A DNA stretch of 53,620 nt from Xenorhabdus stockiae (GCF_002632825.1 NZ_NJAJ01000031.1:1-53620), one strand, 5' to 3'. Positions 1-9,192 are shown, counted from the first letter of the stretch. Notes: generated from the sequence alone by a model not told the origin. Numbers and translations: made by a program.

Positions 1-156
1 GTCCTTCCTTTTTGTGTTTTTTTGGTTTTGCGATTAAAAAGTTCGCAAAAATAGGACTGAGTTTCTTTGATTCGCCTATCATTTTGAAAAGCTATTTAGA
101 AGCACAAAAACGGATCTGGCGTACATTCCGGTACAGTTTGGCATTAGACCCCTTAG
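1..156. other. left edge, no gene seen
   Basis: I see no convincing coding region or RNA here. This is AT-rich flanking DNA of the second (outer) island. It ends in TTAG, which is the left copy of the target duplication of the adjoining IS element. Confidence 0.5.
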
Positions 157-1549
157 TACTACAGTCGTAGCCGGCATTGTGTCATGATAGCTATCTTCTT
201 TCTTCCTCATCCTAAGGGAGGTGCCCTATGGCCTCACCTGTCAATTTCTGGGAACAGGCGCTTCTGCTGGCTCATTCCCGTCTAATCCCACTATTTTGCT
301 CTGCAAGTTCTCAGCAACGTTGTCTGGCGTATCTTCGTGGGTTACTCAGCGATGTTGAACGTAAAAACGGCTGGCAACTGGCTGAATGGCTGGGTGAACG
401 CTCACCGGATGGCATTCAATATTTTCTGGAACGGGCCCATTGGGATGCTGAAGCCGCCCGCGATATCTTACGTGATTATGTCACCGCACATTTGGGGGAT
501 GAGCAAGGTATCCTCATTATCGATGAAACCGGTTTTATCAAAAAAGGGACGCATTCTGCCGGCGTGCAGCGTCAGTATAGTGGAACGGCGGGACGGATTG
601 AAAATAGTCAGATAGGGGTTTTCCTGTGTTACGTCGGCAACGGTGGTCATGCCTTCATTGACCGGGCTTTATATCTGCCTAAACAGTGGACAGAGGATCG
701 CCTCCGCTGTGACGCCGCCGGCATGCCTGACTCGGTCAGTTTTGCCACGAACCCCCAGCTCGCCCAGAACATGCTGGCGCGGGCATTCAAGGCCAATATC
801 CCCTGTCGCTGGGTCACCGCTGATGCGGTCTATGGACAGGATCGTCGCTTGCGATGCTGGCTGGAATCTCAGCACCAACCGTTTGTCTTAGCGATCCCCA
901 AAAATGAGCGCCTCTGGTGGCAAACACCGCACTACACCCGAGCAGACACCATTGCAACCAGTCTGACCACTGATGACTGGGAAAAACAGTCAGCCGGGCT
1001 GGGAACAAAAGGCGAACGTTGGTATGACTGGGCACGGATCCCGCTCTGGCGCTTGCAATTGAGTGAAGAGGAACGGCGTTATGGCCATTATCTGCTGATC
1101 CGGCGTAACCGGGATGAGAAGCAAGAACAGGCCTACTATGTTGTCTATGCTCTTAAAGAACAGGCCGATCTCAAGACGTTGATTCAGGTGGCCGGCCATC
1201 GCTGGGAAATCGAAAGCGGTTTTGAGGAAACAAAAGGCGAGTGCGGTCTGGATCATTACGAAGTGCGGCAGTGGCACAGCTGGTATCGGCATATTACGTT
1301 GTCATTATTGGCGCATGCGGTTCTGGCGGTTTTGCGGATACAGGAGAAAAAAACGCCGGCAGGACTGATAGCCCTGAGTGTAGCGGAACTGCGTAAGCTG
1401 CTGTCAAAACTGATGGAAAAGGCAGGAGAAACGAGAGAACAGATTTTATTTTGGTCAGACTGGCGGCGACGACATCAGTATCGCGCTCAACAATGCCATT
1501 ATCACCGCCGAGAGGAATATCTGATCATGGAACAGTTACGACTGTAGTA
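157..1549 (+). mobile_element. complete IS701-family insertion sequence
   Basis: The element is bounded by a perfect 13-bp inverted repeat, TACTACAGTCGTA at 157-169 and its reverse complement at 1537-1549. Just outside are identical TTAG tetramers at 153-156 and 1550-1553. IS701-family elements are known for 4-bp target duplications of the YTAR type, and TTAG fits. The right repeat overlaps the last codons and stop of the single transposase gene. Length 1393 bp. Ends, duplication and open transposase are all intact, so it is probably a recent and possibly active insertion into the outer island. Confidence 0.9.
228..1547 (+). CDS. IS701-family DDE transposase
   Basis: A 439-residue cut-and-paste transposase. 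It starts at ATG 228 behind a good ribosome site (GGGAGG). The RNase H-like DDE core is visible: first Asp in LIIDETGF (D99), second Asp in WVTADAVYG (D199), and Glu in the RWEIESGFEETK segment (about E329), followed by GLDHYEVR, which is typical of the IS701/IS4-like DD-E signature with a long insertion before the Glu. The length is normal for the family and no frameshift is seen. The stop codon lies inside the right terminal inverted repeat. Confidence 0.92.
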   Translation: MASPVNFWEQALLLAHSRLIPLFCSASSQQRCLAYLRGLLSDVERKNGWQLAEWLGERSPDGIQYFLERAHWDAEAARDILRDYVTAHLGDEQGILIIDETGFIKKGTHSAGVQRQYSGTAGRIENSQIGVFLCYVGNGGHAFIDRALYLPKQWTEDRLRCDAAGMPDSVSFATNPQLAQNMLARAFKANIPCRWVTADAVYGQDRRLRCWLESQHQPFVLAIPKNERLWWQTPHYTRADTIATSLTTDDWEKQSAGLGTKGERWYDWARIPLWRLQLSEEERRYGHYLLIRRNRDEKQEQAYYVVYALKEQADLKTLIQVAGHRWEIESGFEETKGECGLDHYEVRQWHSWYRHITLSLLAHAVLAVLRIQEKKTPAGLIALSVAELRKLLSKLMEKAGETREQILFWSDWRRRHQYRAQQCHYHRREEYLIMEQLRL

Positions 1550-1553
1550 TTAG

Positions 1554-2089
1554 AGAGCTTTCCACCTACACACGTATCAACATTTGGACGATACGATTAC
1601 CTTCTAGATGACATACCTTATATGGTGCCGAAACTGTTCCGCATGGTATGGTGACTAGATCCACCACACCCTGTGACCATCAACATAATTCAATTAATGC
1701 GATACATGCCTGGTACGGCGCCATGGTGTTATACTCTCATTTTGATGTAATACCTCATCAAGCATAAAACACCATTTATGTTGCTTTATTCAACATTTGA
1801 ATTTTACGGCAAAAAAAAGCTAAGCTATCAACGCCAGTATCCTTACTGGCGTTGATAGCTTTTATTACCAATTACTACCTTACGAGTGGCGTTGGCATGA
1901 CCCCTTCGTTTTAAAAATAATCAATATGCTACCTCATTATCCCCCGCCTGCTATCAAGATCCTAGGCATGGTTATAGGTGCTAAGGATGCTGTTCTTGCT
2001 CACATGCGTCAACTGGAGATCAATCTAGGTAATCTTAAAGTCTTTCTCATGCAGGGTAGTACTCAACGTAGGATATAAATCGTGGCTGC
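1554..2089. other. intergenic DNA of outer island
   Basis: No gene with recognisable homology between the IS and the first integrase. It contains a very strong hairpin (1822-1861) and one short open frame, 1926-2078 on the plus strand (50 codons, ATG to TAA, hydrophobic centre), that I cannot identify and have no ribosome-site support for. It may be spacer or eroded island DNA. Confidence 0.4.
1822..1861. terminator. 18-bp perfect hairpin, probable bidirectional terminator
   Basis: The stem begins AAGCTATCAACGCCAGTA, has a TCCT loop, and closes with its exact complement. It is preceded by a run of eight A and followed by TTTATTA, so either strand would give a stem followed by U. It lies downstream (on the minus strand) of the integrase that ends at 2090. 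Confidence 0.65.
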
Positions 2090-3346
2090 TCATCGCCCAA
2101 GCCTAGCAAAATCAAACGGACTCACCTCCTTATCCCTGTTCGCATCCAGAAAATCAGCCCACCACTGCAACATCAGTCTACGTTCATCAAGATGCTCGGC
2201 CTTATGAATATAAGCCGCACTCACAGAGTTACGTTCCATATGGCTCATCTGCCGTTCCACTGCATCCCTAGACCAGAGCCCTGACTCAATCAGCGAACTA
2301 CATGCCATAGTTCTGAAACCATGCCCACAGACTTCCGTTTTCGTGTCATAGCCCATTACTCGCAGAGCCTTGTTCACCGTGTTTTCACTCATCGGCTTAC
2401 GCAGATCGTGATCGCCCACAAAAATCAGCTCACGATTCCCATTCATGCTTTTGAACTTTTCGAAGATAGAGAGAGCTTGTCGCGACAGGGGAACAAGATG
2501 CGGCGTCTTCATCTTTGAGCCACGCTGAGAATGTTTAACACCTTCCAGCGGTTCACGCTCACCTGGAATCGTCCACATGGCCGTTTCAAAATCAACTTCA
2601 GACCAGCGAGCAAAACGCAGTTCACTTGAACGAATGAAAACCAACAAAGTGAGTTCAACCGCCAATCGAGTTAACTGCCTGCCGGAGTAATGATCGATAC
2701 GGTGAAGCAATTCAGGAATTCGCTTAAGTTCTAGAGCAGCACGATGCTGTCTTTTCGCAGTTGCAACCGCACCGGCAATCTCTTGCGCGGGGTTGTAGTC
2801 GATTAAACCGCTCTGCACAGCAAAACGCATAATCGCAGTAGTACGTTGCTGTAATCGAGCGGCGACTTCGAGTCGCCCGGATGATTCCACCGCTTTAATG
2901 GGTACAAGAAGATCCCGGGTCTTCAGTTCCGCAATGTTCCGCTTACCGATAGCAGCAAAGAGATTATCTTCGAGGCTTTTCAATACACGAGAACTATGTG
3001 ATGCAGACCACTTCTGATTGCTGGCGTGCCAGTCTCTGGCAACCACTTCAAACGTTATCGCCTCTTGCTCCTGCTCTTCCTTAACGACTTTCTTGTTCTC
3101 ACTGGGATCGACGCCATTAGCTAACAGCTTACGGGCCCCATCCCTGCGTGCCCTGGCATCCGCCAGCGAGACTTCGGGGTATTTCCCCAGCGCTAGCATC
3201 TTCTCTTTGCCACCATAGCGGTAACGTAGCCTCCAGTATTTTGAACCGTTAGGGTGAACCAGCAACACCATGCCTTCGCCGTCAGTCAGCTTATAGGCTT
3301 TTATTTTAGGCTTGGCAGCACGAACCTTCACATCACTCAGAGCCAT
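2090..3346 (-). CDS. P4-type tyrosine integrase of the outer island
   Basis: A 418-residue site-specific recombinase. The start at ATG 3346 (MALSDVKVRAAKPK) matches P4-integrase N termini; an upstream TTG would only add 12 unlikely residues. The N-terminal DUF4102-like arm-binding domain (KAYKLTDGEGM, KYWRLRYRYGGKEK, LALGKYPEVSLADARARRD) is followed by the catalytic domain with RSSELRFARW (catalytic Arg), CGHGFRTMA (HxxR), SHMERN and the AAYIH tyrosine. It is a clear paralogue of the integrase at 12036-13310 with the same motif spacing. It sits next to a degenerate copy of the tRNA-Leu 3' end, so it presumably drives a second island inserted in tandem at the same tRNA; the rest of that island lies left of the window. 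Confidence 0.9.
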   Translation of the reverse strand: MALSDVKVRAAKPKIKAYKLTDGEGMVLLVHPNGSKYWRLRYRYGGKEKMLALGKYPEVSLADARARRDGARKLLANGVDPSENKKVVKEEQEQEAITFEVVARDWHASNQKWSASHSSRVLKSLEDNLFAAIGKRNIAELKTRDLLVPIKAVESSGRLEVAARLQQRTTAIMRFAVQSGLIDYNPAQEIAGAVATAKRQHRAALELKRIPELLHRIDHYSGRQLTRLAVELTLLVFIRSSELRFARWSEVDFETAMWTIPGEREPLEGVKHSQRGSKMKTPHLVPLSRQALSIFEKFKSMNGNRELIFVGDHDLRKPMSENTVNKALRVMGYDTKTEVCGHGFRTMACSSLIESGLWSRDAVERQMSHMERNSVSAAYIHKAEHLDERRLMLQWWADFLDANRDKEVSPFDFARLGR

Positions 3347-3544
3347 GATGAGTATCCTTTCAAGTGTTCTGTGTGGGTACAAACATTATCGAACCGGGAT
3401 ATACCCGCAGTTGTACCCGCATCAGTAAGTTGATGTAGATTGAATCAGGTTGACTTAGGTTGAATGAAAAAGCGAGAAAAGCCTTGCGGATACTGGATTT
3501 CAGGCACAAAAAAAGACGTCCGTTGACGTCTATTGATGTTCCTA

Positions 3545-3564
3545 TGGTGCGAAGGCCGGACTCG
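3545..3564. repeat. degenerate att copy of tRNA-Leu 3' end
   Basis: TGGTGCGAAGGCCGGACTCG repeats the last bases of the tRNA-Leu gene (13475-13495) in the same orientation, with one C missing. It lies about 0.2 kb upstream of the outer integrase, just as the tRNA lies about 0.16 kb upstream of the inner integrase. I read it as the junction between two tandem islands (attR of the inner, attL-like of the outer). The interval 3347-3821 around it holds no gene. Confidence 0.75.
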
Positions 3565-3821
3565 CAAATAGATATAATTAATTGAAATTAAATAAATTAC
3601 TAAAAAGACGTTTTCAAAATGCCCCATTTTGTGCCCCATATTTATTTTACTCCTTTTACTTGTCCATGTATTTGATTTTAATATACTTTATGAACTGCTT
3701 GATATATTGGTATAAGAGTAAAGTTAAAAAGCCATGAGGTTTAAATTAGTTTGTCATCTCACTCTCAGGGCTTTGTATAAAAATTTATCATTTTCACAAA
3801 GTAGATCACACGTTGAAGGGG

Positions 3822-4088
3822 TTATTCCTGTGGTTTGTCTCGAACCTTACGTTCAATCAATCGACCCTGCTTATCAAAATAACGGCTAGGCCAGATTTCT
3901 GAAGGATGGATGCCAAGATAGTTAGCAATTATCCACTCTCCTTTAGGCCATTGCCTACTGAGTGCATTTGCTAATGTTGATGAACTAAGTCCTGCTTCAC
4001 GAGAAACAGCCGCTAAGGTTGTACCACGTTTACGTAATGCAGCAATAATATCGGCCTGGTGCCAGTCAGTTCTAATGTTGTTATTCAT
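3822..4088 (-). CDS. Ner/Nlp-like HTH transcriptional regulator
   Basis: A small basic DNA-binding protein of 88 residues from ATG 4088; an in-frame ATG at 4106 is possible, but AAGGGG lies 8 nt before 4088. DWHQADIIAALRKRGTTLAA followed by VSREAGLSSSTLANALSRQW is the helix-turn-helix of the phage Mu Ner / Nlp (SfsB) family, and YLGIHPSEIWPSRYF is the family's usual tail. In P4-like islands such genes sit beside the C4/CI-type RNA and are thought to control lysogenic versus replicative expression; here the structured RNA lies immediately upstream (4121-4194). It probably acts as the island's repressor/activator, an inference from position and family. Confidence 0.85.
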   Translation of the reverse strand: MNNNIRTDWHQADIIAALRKRGTTLAAVSREAGLSSSTLANALSRQWPKGEWIIANYLGIHPSEIWPSRYFDKQGRLIERKVRDKPQE

Positions 4089-4120
4089 TCCTGCTACCCC
4101 TTCCATTAATTAATATTGAT

Positions 4121-4194
4121 GGTGGCGATTCAGACAGGGTTAGCAGACTGGCACTCATACCAGCGAGACTTACGTCTCCCCCGCCTGAACCACC
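4121..4194. ncRNA. C4/CI-type antisense RNA-like structure
   Basis: The segment folds as an outer stem GGTGG/CCACC (4121-4125 with 4190-4194) plus TTCAG/CTGAA, enclosing two hairpins: CTGG/CCAG (4148-4151 with 4160-4163) and GAGAC-TTAC-GTCTC (4165-4178). The string CCGCCTGAACCACC and this architecture resemble the C4 RNA of phage P1 and the CI immunity RNA of satellite P4, which block expression of ant/icd or of P4 replication genes. Its neighbourhood (P4 integrase, alpha primase, Ner-like regulator) fits. Both strands fold, so I do not assign a strand; the minus strand would place it upstream of the regulator. Confidence 0.55.
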
Positions 4195-5611
4195 ATTGAA
4201 AAGGCGATAACAGGCACACTGGCAAAATTTCTGCCAGTGTCTATGAGTGACAAGGCTGCTAAACCTTGACCATTGGATTGAGCCAATGGCGGGAATACTT
4301 TAACTGATTGTATTATTCGACTCAATAACCGAACGACTAAGTTTAACGGCTATAAACTTGCTCCACATAAAGATCAGTTTTATGAACGCGGTAATTCTTT
4401 AATCAATCAGCTCATCGATTTCCTTATTTATACCTGACAACATACGATCTCTGGCGCGCGACAGTTCGGACAAAACAGAACATGCCTGCTTTGCCCTTGA
4501 CGGATATCTGTGCGCCAGAGTGAACGCAAGTTGAGGTATTGCGGGGTATCGGTTGAGTACACAGTACTGCCGCCTGTATTAACAGGTCATCCCCACCGGC
4601 TAAAAGCCAGCCTCGATATCGTCAAGTTCTCCTTTTGATACTTTTTCAATCAATAAAATACAGTGTCAGATTCACTGTGTGGTTAATTAGGCCAAAGCCT
4701 GTCAGGGTTGTGTTGCTCTTTTGCTGCGGCGTCACTTTCAGCGGTAAACCTGCGAAAAGTGACGCCTTGAGTTCCGTAAACAGTCAGTAAAAGCTGTGCG
4801 AGCGTTGGAATGCTCGCGGGCACAGCAAAACACCGCAAGGTTAAGTGTCAAATGGTAGTAATGAGTTAAATGTTTAGGTGTAAAAAATTTATCTGATGAA
4901 TAATTCAAACAGAGATAGTGAGAAGTATGAATCGGATGTACGAAATCCATCCTGTTATTTATTGAAGATAAAGGAAAATATGCTTTGTGTTGATATGAAA
5001 GATAAGTGCATGATCTAATGTTCACTACACTTGATTGGCAATATAAAAACACCTTTTGGGTGTATTTTTTCGTTTAAGAAACCTTCATCGCCAGACGGTG
5101 GTTTAGGTGTCTGACAATATCTGCTTCCAAAGGTGTGCAGATGTACCACAATTCTTGCTCTCCCTTTCAGGCTACGGGAGTTTTTGTTGCCATTACAGCT
5201 ATATGGCCATCTATGATGGCGAGTAAACCAATTCAGACTAGACGTTTTTTTCAGTTATGGCAACAAGAAACGGGTAGTTTGAACAATAAAAACTATATCT
5301 ATTCTTCACACCAAACCATGCGATAAATAAAGAGTCATCCCCCTAATATTGGGAACTATTAGTACTTTCTTAACTGATTCGCAAAAAACACCGCATTTAG
5401 TAGGCAAAGATCGGTAAGGGTGATGAAGCATACAACATTTAGATGCTAGCTGTTCAAACTAAAATCAAAAATACTAGCAAACTCAAAGGTGGTACAAAAA
5501 TATTTAAATCTGGGCTAATAATGCATGGATTTATGTTTTTTCTAACTAATTACATCGTTATTGGTGTATCATTACCAAAAAATTGGTTTAATTTTATCAT
5601 GAGGTGGTAGA
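4195..5611. other. 1.4-kb region with structured DNA, no clear gene
   Basis: No convincing ORF. Several strong hairpins are present: ACACTGGCA/TGCCAGTGT (4216-4240), CCATTGG/CCAATGG (4270-4289), GGCGTCACTTT/AAAGTGACGCC (4728-4766) and GCTGTGC/GCACAGC with an inner GCGAGC/GCTCGC-type stem (4793-4826). In P4-like islands this is where ash/icd-like, kil-like and other short regulatory frames lie. A minus-strand frame 4738-5052 and short minus frames across 4120-4240 could be remnants of such genes, but I cannot prove it. The last 270 bases are AT-rich and must contain the promoter of the following AAA/subtilase pair. Confidence 0.4.
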
Positions 5612-6694
5612 GTGATTAACTTAACTAATGATATATTCATTGACGTCGTCAGTGATGCTCTGTCTGGCAAACGAGACAGTCTTGTCATGCGACTACGCAT
5701 GGTGACAAAAAAGCTCAAAAAAGAGTCACCAGAATTAGCAACAAAATTAGAAAGCCTACTTATGCAAACTAGTGGAGCATATGCTGTAGAAAGAGCTCAA
5801 CCGATTACCCCTAGAGCAACCCCCGTAGATGCAGATACAAGGCAAAAATTGTTAGTTGAAACATATCCTGTAATTCTAGATGTTGAACCTGTTTGGCCAA
5901 CAAGCACATCGTTAGCTCTAAATCGTTTTGTAATCGAATGGGAAATGAAAGAGCTCTTGCACAAAGAGGGCCTACATCCGTCCCGCTCCCTTTTAATGGG
6001 CGGGCCTCCTGGAGTAGGTAAAACTTTGGCTGCAAAATGGTTAGCCAGCAAACTAAATATGCCCTTATTGACTCTTGATCTTGCTAGTGTGATGAGCAGC
6101 TATCTTGGTAAGACAGGAAATAACATAAGATCCGTACTTAACTACGCCTCATCTTTTCCATGTATATTACTACTTGACGAGTTCGATGCCATTGCCAAAA
6201 AAAGAGATGACGCTACAGATGTCGGTGAACTTAAAAGACTTGTTACCGTTCTTTTACAATCTATCGATGAATGGCCCAACACATCTATTCTCATAGCAGC
6301 AACTAATCATTCTGAACTTTTGGATACTGCTGCATGGAGAAGATTTGATAGAGTTATAAACTTTGAATATCCTACTAATGATTTAATTCAACGTTATCTT
6401 ATATCGAAAGAAATTGCAGAAAGTTTAGCGCACTATATTTCATCAAGATTAGGTGAAATATCTTATGCTGTGATTGAAAAATCCATCAATCAAGCGAAGC
6501 GGAATTCTATTATAGAGCAGATACCTTTAAGCTCAGCTCTAATTGATGAATTACTGAACAACACAGCATTGGAAAATGTCATAAAAACGATGCTTGATGA
6601 GGGTGTTTCCCAAAGAAAAATATCGTCAGACTTAGGAATACCAAGATCGCAAATTAGAAAAATCATTAAAATAGAGGATGAAGGTAATGAATGA
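5612..6694 (+). CDS. ietA: AAA+ ATPase, IetA-like
   Basis: 360 residues from a GTG start at 5612 preceded by GAGGTGG. A helical N terminus (1-100) is followed by an AAA+ core: Walker A GPPGVGKT (131-138), Walker B ILLLDEFD (D189-E190), sensor-1 IAATNH (about 228-233) and RRFDR (about 243-247). The C terminus ends in a helix-turn-helix-like stretch (QRKISSDLGIPRSQIRKII). It overlaps the start of a subtilisin-like protease gene by 17 nt, so the two are translated together. An ATPase/subtilase pair is the IetAS arrangement, first described as a stability/exclusion module on an Agrobacterium plasmid and later listed among antiphage systems; there the ATPase restrains the protease. The assignment rests on gene order and domains, not on a homology search. 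Base composition is distinctly AT-rich, as expected for moron cargo. Confidence 0.75.
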   Translation: MINLTNDIFIDVVSDALSGKRDSLVMRLRMVTKKLKKESPELATKLESLLMQTSGAYAVERAQPITPRATPVDADTRQKLLVETYPVILDVEPVWPTSTSLALNRFVIEWEMKELLHKEGLHPSRSLLMGGPPGVGKTLAAKWLASKLNMPLLTLDLASVMSSYLGKTGNNIRSVLNYASSFPCILLLDEFDAIAKKRDDATDVGELKRLVTVLLQSIDEWPNTSILIAATNHSELLDTAAWRRFDRVINFEYPTNDLIQRYLISKEIAESLAHYISSRLGEISYAVIEKSINQAKRNSIIEQIPLSSALIDELLNNTALENVIKTMLDEGVSQRKISSDLGIPRSQIRKIIKIEDEGNE

Positions 6695-8882
6695 TAAGAA
6701 TATGCTTTTGGGTTACGGAGAAACACTGACGGGTAATGTAAAAATAAAAAAAGGTGGTGGAGGGAAAAATAAACCCTATAGCTATAATGAAAATAAGCTA
6801 GTAATAATGAATGAATTAGCATCACTAATCAGTGAAATTGAAAACGTACCAGCCTCCGCACTACCAGATGGTAAAGCAGTAGCAAAATTCGTGCTTCATC
6901 CAGCTTTTCTAGCTAAAAGTTATTTTCCGGTAGGATTATTTAACAAATTCTCTCTTACAAGTGTAGGTAGTAAATCTGTCAGAATTAAGCCTCGTAAAGA
7001 CATAAAGAAAAAAGGTAGAAAAGATGAGTATACAACGGCTTGTATCTACGTTTCAGGGAAAACTGAAAATTTTCAATCGTTTTTGCGTGCATTAAACGAT
7101 GATACTTTAAATAAAAGCCAAAAAGATGATTTCATCACACTTGAAAGTGTTTCAATGTTTAACCCCTCCGATAAAATTAAGTCTTTAAAAGGTGATGATG
7201 AAAGAAGTATTGAAGTAGCCTTACATACCCCAGATGAAAATTCAGCTATAGTTGACTCTTTTATTATATTTGCTTTACAACAAGGTGCCTCCGTTGATAA
7301 AGAAAGATGCATAAAAGTCAAAGGATTGACCTTTATGCCTATTAAAGCCAATAAAAAAACGGCTTATGAAATAGCAAAATTTTCTTTTTTAAGGACGCTT
7401 AGAGATCTTCCAGAGTTAAGAGTTAGTGAGCCAGTAATTAGACGTTCTGTGAATTCCCCTTCTAGTTTTAAATTACCATCAGAAGGAGCAATCAATCCAA
7501 ATTTAAAGGTAGCAATATTTGACGGAGGAATAAGTATTGATGATTTTAGTCAGTGGGTAACTGAGTACACCTTTAACAAAGATGGAAAAACAAGTGCCCA
7601 ACTTCTCTCACATGGACAAGATGTGACCTCTACGCTTCTCTTTGGCGTTATGGATTCAGGTGCTGTAAAACTAAATGTTCCTTACTGTAATATTGATCAT
7701 TACAGAGTCTTAGATTCGAACATAAATAATGCCGACATTGACCTTTTTGATGTGCTAATCAGAATAAAGAGTGTGCTTGGCACACAACACTACGATTATA
7801 TTAATTTAAGCTTGGGGCCGAGGCTACCTGTTGATGATGATGATGTTCATGTCTGGACTTCAACACTTGAGGAAGCCCTCTCAGCAGGGAATACTTTATG
7901 CACAGTTGCTGTTGGAAATGATGGCCATTTGCCAGCAGGTCTTAATAGGATTCAACCACCTGCCGATTTGGTCAATGGTTTATCTGTAGGTGCAGCAACA
8001 TCTCTTTCAGAAAACTGGGAAAGGTGCCATTATAGCTGTATTGGCCCCGGTAGAAGTCCTGGATTCGTGAAACCAGATGGTGTTGCTTTTGGCGGAAATT
8101 CAGAAGAACCTTTCAAGGTATTCAGCCCCATGAATAATGGATTGGCAAGTACCGCAGGCACTAGCTTTGCTGCTCCACTAGCATTAAGACAAGCAATCGC
8201 TTTAAGTTCATCTTTACAATATAATATTACACCTCTAACTGCTAAAGCTCTTTTAATTCATCATGCTGAAAACAGCACTCATGAACGTTCAGAAGTTGGC
8301 TGGGGTAGATTTCCGCATAATATTTCAGATGTTATTTATTGTGACGATAATGAAGTAAAAGTCATTTATCAAGGTGTGCTCAAACCTTCTCAACATATGC
8401 GAGCATTCATTCCTTATCCAGATGAACCAACTACAGGTTGTGTCAATCTTCGAGCAACATTTTGCTTTTCTAGCCCAGTGGACGCAGAACACCCATTAAA
8501 TTACACTCGAAGTGGTTTAGAAATTACTATGAGGAAGGGGATATCTGATACGACAAAAGGCTTAACATTCCCGCTTTTTAACTTAAAAAATATTTATGCA
8601 GACGAAAATGAACAAAGAAATGACGGTCATAAGTGGGAAACAACATTAAGAAGTGAGCACACATTCAAACAAGATGAACTTACTACACCATGCTTTGATA
8701 TTATTTATCATGGTCGCGACTGTGGGATGCCAATCGATGTTTCTGAACTTGACGACTTACCTTATGTTTTAATTGTTACTTTATCTGCTGGGGAAATGCC
8801 AGATTTATATAATAATATACGACAAAAATATCAGACATTACAGCCTATACAGGTACAGCAGCAAGTCATTCTACATGCTTAA
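6678..8882 (+). CDS. ietS: subtilisin-like (S8) serine protease, IetS-like
   Basis: 734 residues from ATG 6678; an alternative ATG at 6687 lies within the overlap with the ATPase gene. No signal peptide, so it should act in the cytoplasm. Residues 1-270 form an uncharacterised N-terminal region (a possible prodomain or target sensor). Then comes the S8 fold with Asp in VAIFDGG (D282), His in LSHGQDVTS (H312), the oxyanion Asn in AVGNDG (N414) and Ser in GTSFAAP (S496); the triad is intact. About 190 residues of beta-rich C terminus follow. Pairing with the AAA+ ATPase suggests a nucleotide-gated protease that acts as an abortive-infection or plasmid-exclusion effector. That role is inferred from IetAS; the substrate is unknown. 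Confidence 0.78.
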   Translation: MKVMNDKNMLLGYGETLTGNVKIKKGGGGKNKPYSYNENKLVIMNELASLISEIENVPASALPDGKAVAKFVLHPAFLAKSYFPVGLFNKFSLTSVGSKSVRIKPRKDIKKKGRKDEYTTACIYVSGKTENFQSFLRALNDDTLNKSQKDDFITLESVSMFNPSDKIKSLKGDDERSIEVALHTPDENSAIVDSFIIFALQQGASVDKERCIKVKGLTFMPIKANKKTAYEIAKFSFLRTLRDLPELRVSEPVIRRSVNSPSSFKLPSEGAINPNLKVAIFDGGISIDDFSQWVTEYTFNKDGKTSAQLLSHGQDVTSTLLFGVMDSGAVKLNVPYCNIDHYRVLDSNINNADIDLFDVLIRIKSVLGTQHYDYINLSLGPRLPVDDDDVHVWTSTLEEALSAGNTLCTVAVGNDGHLPAGLNRIQPPADLVNGLSVGAATSLSENWERCHYSCIGPGRSPGFVKPDGVAFGGNSEEPFKVFSPMNNGLASTAGTSFAAPLALRQAIALSSSLQYNITPLTAKALLIHHAENSTHERSEVGWGRFPHNISDVIYCDDNEVKVIYQGVLKPSQHMRAFIPYPDEPTTGCVNLRATFCFSSPVDAEHPLNYTRSGLEITMRKGISDTTKGLTFPLFNLKNIYADENEQRNDGHKWETTLRSEHTFKQDELTTPCFDIIYHGRDCGMPIDVSELDDLPYVLIVTLSAGEMPDLYNNIRQKYQTLQPIQVQQQVILHA

Positions 8883-8888
8883 TAAAAG

Positions 8889-8920
8889 ATATATGGATAA
8901 CTCTTTGGTTATCCATATAT
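8889..8920 (+). terminator. hairpin after the ATPase/protease pair
   Basis: ATATGGATAAC and GTTATCCATAT form an 11-bp perfect stem (extendable to 13 bp) with a TCTTTG loop, starting 7 nt after the protease stop. There is no long T run, so it may act as a weak or factor-assisted terminator. Confidence 0.6.
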
Positions 8921-9086
8921 TCAGTAGAAATAAAAGCAATAATTATGATCAGTATTCCATCAATGAGTGAAATTAGGTTTATTATAATAATTTCATCGAT
9001 ATATTTTTATTAAAAATCACCATGCTCGCCATAAAAGAAAATACAAAAAATTAAAACCACACTGACGCGCTACGCTTGTCTTCTCC

Positions 9087-9120
9087 GAGTTACCGGGCTA
9101 ATACATTAACCCGCTAACTC
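9087..9120. other. hairpin near the end of the replication region
   Basis: GAGTTA/TAACTC with CGGG/CCCG form a near-perfect stem around a 12-nt loop. It lies beyond the iteron cluster on the far side from the primase gene and could terminate minus-strand transcription or be part of the origin. The role is unknown. Confidence 0.4.
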
Positions 9121-9192
9121 AGAGATCCGAAAAAAATACCTGCCAGAGAAAAAATTTTTGTCTACCCCCTTATTAAAGAATTAGTAATAAAA

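Noticed and set aside
1554-1740. Considered as a ribosomal RNA or tRNA fragment
   Set aside because: No stretch matches a conserved rRNA or tRNA segment.
4738-5052. 104-residue minus-strand frame in the island
   Set aside because: No ribosome site or recognisable domain; the last part lies on strong hairpins. An ash/icd-like remnant is possible but not shown.
5135-5326. 63-residue plus-strand frame before the ATPase gene
   Set aside because: No identifiable family, no ribosome site, and low coding character.
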